Assembly: GCA_964618895.1 (NCBI GenBank)
Contig: CAZUDO010000049.1
Span: forward strand, 1 to 50,801
Origin: CAZUDO01 sp964618895
GTDB lineage: Bacteria > Desulfobacterota > Binatia > DP-6
Reading direction: 5' to 3'
Length of the DNA: 50,801 bases
Shown here: piece by piece, positions 46,455 through 50,801 of the stretch
Layout of the letters: every line of letters starts with the position of its first letter
How positions within the stretch are numbered: position 1 is the stretch's first letter
Made by a program: the position numbers and the translations under genes
Notes under the pieces: generated by a model
Told to the model about the DNA's origin: nothing
Database searches by the model: none
Seen by the model: only the letters and a program-made list of their open reading frames with translations

Positions 46455-46695
46455 CGAAACCGTCCATGTGGCGCGCGTGGTGAGAGAGATCACGGGGCCC
46501 CGACAAGCGCCCGACGAGATGCTTCACGAGATCGTAGGCCCGCAGCTGCTTCCGGACGGACCGACCGGACAGCTGGGCTTCCAGGATCTCGCGCACGACA
46601 ACCGACTTGGTCGTGCGCCGCACCCGCGAGGTCGCACTCAGTCGGGCGTCCAGCTCCGGCGACACTTTGCAGGTGATCGTGGGCACTGTCGGCAT
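46447..46695 (-). CDS. Ribbon-helix-helix antitoxin (CopG/VapB type)
   Basis: An 82-aa protein beginning MPTVPTITCKVSPELDARLS. The short strand followed by TSRVRRTTKSVVVREILEAQ fits the ribbon-helix-helix fold, which binds operator DNA as a dimer. The C-terminal part would bind the PIN toxin. No clear ribosome site precedes the ATG at 46693-46695, so a start nine codons upstream remains possible. CGTATACG just upstream is an 8-bp palindrome that could be an operator. Confidence 0.78.
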   Translation of the reverse strand: MPTVPTITCKVSPELDARLSATSRVRRTTKSVVVREILEAQLSGRSVRKQLRAYDLVKHLVGRLSGPRDLSHHARHMDGFGA

Positions 46696-46732
46696 CGTAT
46701 ACGAGACCGGAGACCCGGTCACGCCGCCGGGG

Positions 46733-47557
46733 TCACCGCGGCGGCGGCGCGAACAGCGCGTTCAGCTCAGCATAGCCGACCGGGTCCTCCGGCCGCGCAT
46801 CGAACCGCCCGTCGCGAAGGAACTGCGTCGCGGTTCGGCGGACGATCCCGTACACGGCTTGCGCGATGGCGGAGCCGGCGCTCACGCGTCGCACGCCGAG
46901 GGTCCCCAGGTCGGCCACCGGCGGGAGCCCCGGCACGACCATGACGTTCAGCGGCAGCGCGATCATCGCGGAGATGCGCCCGATGGTCGCCGCGTCCGCC
47001 AGGCCGGGAACGAACAGCCCGTCGCAGCCGGCGGCGGCGTAGCGGCGGGCCCGCTCGAGCGTCTCCCCCTCCCGCTCCCCCCGCGGCACGAGACCGCGCA
47101 GGAAGACGTCGGTGCGCGCGTTGACGAACAGGTCGACCCCGGCACGGCCCGCTGCCTCCTTCGCCGCCGCGATCTTCGCGCACAGCAGGTCCGGGGGAGA
47201 GGTCCCGTCCTCGAGGTTGATGCCGATGGCGCCGGCGTCGACGACCGCGCGAATGGTCTCACCGACCACGTGCGGGTCGGTCGCGTAGCCCCCCTCGACG
47301 TCGACCGTCAACGGGACCGAGAGGACGCGGGCGATCTCGGCGACGGCCGCAGCGAGCACGCGCGGCGGCAGCATGTCTCCGTCGGGGTACCCATGCGACC
47401 ACGCGAGCCCCGAACTCGTGGTCGCGATCGCCGTTGCGCCACACGTTTCGATCATTCGCGCGCTGCCGGCGTCCCACGCGTTCGGCAGCACGAGTGGTGC
47501 CCCTTCGCGATGGAGCCGCCTGAACACCCCCGCGCGCCCGTCCGTGCGATCACTCAT
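46733..47557 (-). CDS. Isocitrate lyase/PEP mutase family protein
   Basis: A 274-aa TIM-barrel lyase of the PEP mutase/isocitrate lyase superfamily. LVLPNAWDAGSARMIETCGA and TTSSGLAWSHGYPDG are the N-terminal signature. The metal and phosphate-binding strand is LTVDVEGGYATDP, and GINLEDG holds the catalytic loop position. It lacks the EDKxFPK-type signature of true PEP mutases, so carbon-phosphorus bond formation is unlikely; oxaloacetate decarboxylase or 2-methylisocitrate lyase-like chemistry is more plausible. A good AGGAGG precedes the ATG. It lies 24 bp downstream of the Ada-AlkA gene on the same strand and may be co-transcribed. Confidence 0.82.
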   Translation of the reverse strand: MSDRTDGRAGVFRRLHREGAPLVLPNAWDAGSARMIETCGATAIATTSSGLAWSHGYPDGDMLPPRVLAAAVAEIARVLSVPLTVDVEGGYATDPHVVGETIRAVVDAGAIGINLEDGTSPPDLLCAKIAAAKEAAGRAGVDLFVNARTDVFLRGLVPRGEREGETLERARRYAAAGCDGLFVPGLADAATIGRISAMIALPLNVMVVPGLPPVADLGTLGVRRVSAGSAIAQAVYGIVRRTATQFLRDGRFDARPEDPVGYAELNALFAPPPR

Positions 47558-47581
47558 CGGAGAACCTCCTGCTCTTTCGGA

Positions 47582-49144
47582 TCACGCGACCGCCCTCTCC
47601 TGCCCCGGGGGGACGGTCCACAGGTACTGCGCGGCGTACGCGCGCCATGGGCGCCAGGCCTCGGCGCGTTCGAGCAGCGCTGCCGGTGTCGGGCGCGCGC
47701 CGCCGCCCGTCGCCATCGCGCGCAGGAGCCCGAGGTCGGCGGCCGGGAACGCATCCGGGTCGCGCAGGGCCCGCATCGCCACGTACTGCGCCGTCCACTC
47801 GCCGATGCCGGGAAGGGCCTTCAAGCGGGCCATGTCGCCGTCGAGGTCCTGTGCGCGGTGGAAGAGGAGGGGGTCCGCCGCCGTGGTCGCCGCCAGCGCC
47901 GACAGCGCCGCCGCCCGAGCGCCCGGCATCCCGAGGTGGCGCAGGTCGGTGCCCACGAGCCGCTCGGGGCCGGGGAAGATGGTCGTCAGTCCGCCCGGCG
48001 CGTCCTCGCTGCCGCGCACGAACGGCTCGCCGTGGGTCGCGACCAGCGTGCCCACGAGTCGGCGTGCGGCCGTCACCGTGATCTGCTGCCCGAGGATGGC
48101 ACGGACCGCCAGCTCGAACCCGTCCCACGCCCCCGGCACCCGGAGCCCCGGGCGAGCGGCCACGAGGGGCGCCAGCAGCGGGTCGCGGCGAAGCTGCCCG
48201 GCGATCGTGCCCACGTCGGCCGCCAGGTCGAACACCCGCCGGATGCGTGCGACGATCGCCGGCAGTGTCTGCACGCGCGGGAAACGGATGGTCGCCGCCA
48301 GCGCGGCCCGCCCGGAGAGCGGGCGGACGGCGATCGTGCCCTGGTGGCCGTCGAGCGCGATCGTGCGCCGATAGCAGTCGGGCTCGACCACCTCGACGCC
48401 CGCGATCGCGCGCGCGGCCAGGAAGTCGATCATCGCCTGCCAGTCGTACGGCGCGGCGTAGCCGAGCACGAGCGTGATCCCGGACTGCCCGCCCCCGGCC
48501 GGCGCGGAGTTCCGGCGCCGCAGCAGGGACGGCCCCCGCCCGTAGAGCCGCCGGAAGGTGTCGTTGAAGCGCCGCACGCTGCCGAAGCCCGCCGCCATCG
48601 CCACGTCGGCCATGCGCATCCGGGTCTCGTGGATGAGCTGCTTCGCGAACAGCAGCCGGCGCGTCTGCGCCACCGCGATCGGCGATGCGCCGAGATGGCG
48701 CTGGAACAGCCGCCGGAGCTGGCGCTCGCCGACCCCCAGTCGGAGCGCCAGCCGACCGACATCATCGGCGTCGCCGTCGAGTGCCCCGTCGGCGATGAGC
48801 GCCAACGCCCGCGCGACAGTGTTGGAGGTCCCGCGCCACACGGCGAGCTCGGGGGACGACTCGGGCCGGCAGCGCAGGCAGGGGCGAAAGCCCGCCTCCT
48901 GGGCGGCGGCGGCGGTCGGGTAGAACACCACGTTCTCGAGCTTCGGCGTGCGCGCCGGGCAGATCGGCCGGCAGTAGATGCCGGTCGTGCGCACGGCGAT
49001 GAAGAGCCGCCCGTCGAAGCGGGCGTCGCGCGCCTGGATGGCGCGGTAGCAGGCATTCCGGTCCAGAACCACGTGCGCACCATGCCATGGGTGCCGACCT
49101 CGTGTCTCGCCATTTTCGGACCCGGTCGTCCGCTGGCCAGACAT
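47582..49144 (-). CDS. alkA: Ada-type regulator fused to AlkA DNA glycosylase
   Basis: A 520-aa alkylation-damage protein with three parts. Residues about 20-95 are the Ada metal-binding domain, with Cys58, Cys62, Cys89 and Cys92 (TTGIYCRPICPAR; CLRCRPE); one Cys takes a methyl group from phosphotriesters and switches the protein on. Residues about 105-190 are an AraC-type helix-turn-helix (RQLRRLFQRHLGASPIAVAQ). From about residue 215 comes 3-methyladenine glycosylase II, with helix-hairpin-helix LKALPGIGEWTAQYVAMRAL and the catalytic Asp in AFPAADLGLLRA. The O6-methylguanine domain is absent. The ATG is at 49142-49144; a direct repeat CGTTAC lies in the promoter gap. Confidence 0.93.
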   Translation of the reverse strand: MSGQRTTGSENGETRGRHPWHGAHVVLDRNACYRAIQARDARFDGRLFIAVRTTGIYCRPICPARTPKLENVVFYPTAAAAQEAGFRPCLRCRPESSPELAVWRGTSNTVARALALIADGALDGDADDVGRLALRLGVGERQLRRLFQRHLGASPIAVAQTRRLLFAKQLIHETRMRMADVAMAAGFGSVRRFNDTFRRLYGRGPSLLRRRNSAPAGGGQSGITLVLGYAAPYDWQAMIDFLAARAIAGVEVVEPDCYRRTIALDGHQGTIAVRPLSGRAALAATIRFPRVQTLPAIVARIRRVFDLAADVGTIAGQLRRDPLLAPLVAARPGLRVPGAWDGFELAVRAILGQQITVTAARRLVGTLVATHGEPFVRGSEDAPGGLTTIFPGPERLVGTDLRHLGMPGARAAALSALAATTAADPLLFHRAQDLDGDMARLKALPGIGEWTAQYVAMRALRDPDAFPAADLGLLRAMATGGGARPTPAALLERAEAWRPWRAYAAQYLWTVPPGQERAVA

Positions 49145-49184
49145 TTTGTTGACGTTACAACCCGTTACGGCGCAGAGTAGCCCG
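49145..49184. promoter_or_regulatory. Short divergent control region ada-alkA/sulfatase
   Basis: Only 40 bp separate the two starts. CGTTAC occurs twice with 10-bp spacing (49153-49158 and 49163-49168), one helical turn apart, as in sites bound by AraC/Ada-type activators. No classical Ada box was seen. Confidence 0.4.
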
Positions 49185-50801
49185 ATGACGCCGATGTGGC
49201 GGGCCGCAGGCGGGATACTGCTGCCGGTAGCACTCCTCCTGAGCATCCCGACCGCGCACGCCAGCCAGGTGGTGCTTGGCAAGAGGTTCCTGGTGAGCGA
49301 CCCGCTACCCGGCCTCGACCCCTCGCGGCGCCGGATCGTCGTCGTCGCACGCGAGGTTGCCCTCGGGGATGGCGCCACGCTCGTCGGCGATCCCACGGTG
49401 GCCGGCGCGTTCGTACAGATAGTCGCCGAGGGCGGCACGCTCGTCGACCAGCGCGAGACCCACGCGATGCCCGCGGCGGGATGGACACGGATTCCCGCCG
49501 CCAGCTCCGAACCGCTCATCGGCTACAAGTACTTCGACCCCCGGCCGGGAACGTACGGCGCCGTGCACCGGGCACACGTCAAGGTGCGGGCGGGGAAGTT
49601 CCTGCTGGCGGTGACCATCCTTGGGGCGAACGGCGCCGGCCCACAGCCACGTATCCGCCTCGTGCCGCCGGATCCCGGCATCGCGGGTGGGGCGACCCTC
49701 ACCATCGTCGATGGTGACGCCTACTGCGTGAGGTTCGGGGAGTCGGCGGGAGGACGGGTCGCCAACTCCCCGCGCAGCACGAACCGGTACTTCCGGATCA
49801 CCCGCACGCTCGCGGAGCCAACCCACGAAGCGGGCTGCGTCACGCCCCGACCAAACGTGGTCGTCGTGCTCACGGACGACCAACGGTGGGACACCCTGGG
49901 ATCGACGCACTCACTCAGCGGGACGGATCCCGTCATGCCACAGGTGATGGACACGCTCGCCAACCGCGGCGTCACCTTCGCCAACGCGTTCCTGCCGACC
50001 CCGGTCTGCACCCCGAGCCGGGTGGCCTTCTTGACCGGGCAGCACGGGCATCGCACCGGCGCGACCACGAACTACTTCGCCATCGGTCCGGCACGGGAAG
50101 CGTCGACCCTGGCGACGTGGCTGCATGACGCCGGCTACCGGACGGGGTTCTTCGGGAAGTACATGCCACGAACGACATCCGGCACGCCGCCCGGGTGGGA
50201 CGACTGGCAGGCGTTCACCGTGCTCGGATCCTTCAACTACACGCTCGCGAACAACGGCGCCCCGGTGAGCTATGGCGCGACCGCCGCCGACTACGCCACC
50301 GATGTGCTGGCGCAGAAGGTCGTCGACTTCGTCGACGTGGCGAGCGCACGGCCGTTCTTTGCGGTCCTTGCGACCTATGCCCCCCATGCGGAGGGACTGG
50401 TGTTCCCCCAGCCGGCGCCTCGCCATATCGGCACGTTCGGCGGCCTGCAGCCGCTGGCGCGGCCCAACTACGACGAAGCCGACCTCACGGACAAACCGTC
50501 GTGGCTGCAGCAAGTCGCCCGGGCGGCCGCGGATTACTTCGGCGGCTTCTTCACGTACGGGGCGTGGAACACGCTCTTCCGCAGGTATCAGCTCGAAGCG
50601 CTCCAGGCGGTCGACGACGCGGTCGGCACGATCGTCGCGGAACTCGAGGCACGACACATCGCGGACGACACGGTGATCATCTTCTCGTCCGACAACGGCC
50701 TCCTGTGGGGCGAACACCGGCTGTGGCAGCAGAAGAACGTGCCCTACGACGAGTCGATCCGCACGCCGCTCATCGTCCGCTATCCGCGCCTGGTGACCGC
50801 A
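49185..50801 (+). CDS. Secreted sulfatase with extra N-terminal beta domain, 3' end off the window
   Basis: 539 codons of a sulfatase are present with no stop before the right edge. A signal peptide spans about residues 1-26 (GGILLPVALLLSIPTAHA). Residues about 28-215 form a beta-rich domain outside the usual sulfatase fold. The catalytic domain starts NVVVVLTDDQRWDTLG with metal Asp231-Asp232, and the formylglycine site is Cys275 in the CxPxR motif CTPSR. Later motifs are TGQHGHRTG, FFGKYM and IIFSSDNGLLWGEHRLW. It hydrolyses sulfate esters outside the cytoplasm; activation needs a formylglycine-generating enzyme, which is not in this window. Confidence 0.9.
   Translation, partial: MTPMWRAAGGILLPVALLLSIPTAHASQVVLGKRFLVSDPLPGLDPSRRRIVVVAREVALGDGATLVGDPTVAGAFVQIVAEGGTLVDQRETHAMPAAGWTRIPAASSEPLIGYKYFDPRPGTYGAVHRAHVKVRAGKFLLAVTILGANGAGPQPRIRLVPPDPGIAGGATLTIVDGDAYCVRFGESAGGRVANSPRSTNRYFRITRTLAEPTHEAGCVTPRPNVVVVLTDDQRWDTLGSTHSLSGTDPVMPQVMDTLANRGVTFANAFLPTPVCTPSRVAFLTGQHGHRTGATTNYFAIGPAREASTLATWLHDAGYRTGFFGKYMPRTTSGTPPGWDDWQAFTVLGSFNYTLANNGAPVSYGATAADYATDVLAQKVVDFVDVASARPFFAVLATYAPHAEGLVFPQPAPRHIGTFGGLQPLARPNYDEADLTDKPSWLQQVARAAADYFGGFFTYGAWNTLFRRYQLEALQAVDDAVGTIVAELEARHIADDTVIIFSSDNGLLWGEHRLWQQKNVPYDESIRTPLIVRYPRLVTA

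Noticed and set aside
46607..49180. Long plus-strand frame (857 codons) opposite the lyase and Ada-AlkA genes
   Set aside because: It covers two well-supported genes on the other strand and has no recognisable domain.
1..50801. tRNA, rRNA or CRISPR features
   Set aside because: No cloverleaf with a GGTTCRA-type T loop, no rRNA signature and no regularly spaced repeats were seen by eye. A tRNA or covariance-model scan would be decisive.

Overview
The window is about 50.8 kb of very GC-rich DNA. It carries Gram-negative markers: an Omp85-type barrel, secreted proteins with signal peptides, and the hopanoid genes hpnJ, hpnI and hpnK. No rRNA, tRNA or CRISPR was seen. The gene mix (HpnJIK, lipase-like and sulfatase exoproteins, many toxin-antitoxin pairs) fits an uncultured deltaproteobacterial-type lineage such as Binatota/Desulfobacterota. 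That placement is inference from gene content only.

Layout. (1) 1-5447: an integron. An IntI-type tyrosine recombinase (4278-5447) is followed on the same strand by an attI-like region and at least five gene cassettes. They encode an unknown 192-aa protein, a tandem hotdog thioesterase, a quinone-oxidoreductase-like protein, a DUF4258/YgiT pair and a partial zinc alcohol dehydrogenase. Four attC sites separate them, and the boundary heptamer of each cassette agrees with its own R'' site. The integrase points the same way as the cassettes, so this looks like a reverse integron. (2) 5654-14175: housekeeping and envelope genes: a remnant of hsdM, a methyltransferase-enolase pair, an ArnT-like glycosyltransferase, a decayed REP-associated transposase, an Omp85-like barrel, and a flippase-like membrane protein with an aldo-keto reductase. 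(3) 14176-24360: an accretion zone of toxin-antitoxin pairs (AbiEii-like, HepT/MntA, a nuclease-like/DUF2283 pair, PIN/Phd), a Fic protein with an operator array, an IS701-family element inserted at the terminus of a decayed ISAzo13-family element, and many fragments of unrelated genes.

(4) 24780-30414: a tightly coupled six-gene operon predicted to make a phosphonolipid. Its enzymes are PEP mutase fused to a nucleotidyltransferase, a two-subunit phosphonopyruvate decarboxylase, a 2-aminoethylphosphonate transaminase, a second nucleotidyltransferase and a CDP-alcohol phosphotransferase. It is divergent from hpnJ-hpnI (30574-33205); hpnK follows on the opposite strand. Together this is a membrane-lipid island pairing phosphonate headgroups with composite (cyclitol-ether type) hopanoids. 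(5) 34193-50801: a DnaQ/GIY-YIG nuclease, a ferredoxin fusion, MgtE, a large secreted lipase-like protein whose apparent nucleophile is Gln, a CbbQ/CbbO-like MoxR-VWA pair, a PIN/RHH toxin-antitoxin pair, a PEP-mutase/isocitrate-lyase family protein, an Ada-AlkA fusion and the 5' part of a secreted sulfatase.

A roughly 91-bp two-hairpin repeat occurs three times (14181, 38468 and, inverted, 38662) and looks like a REP/MITE-type family. The strongest candidates for new biology are the phosphonolipid-hopanoid island and the reverse integron with metabolic cassettes.
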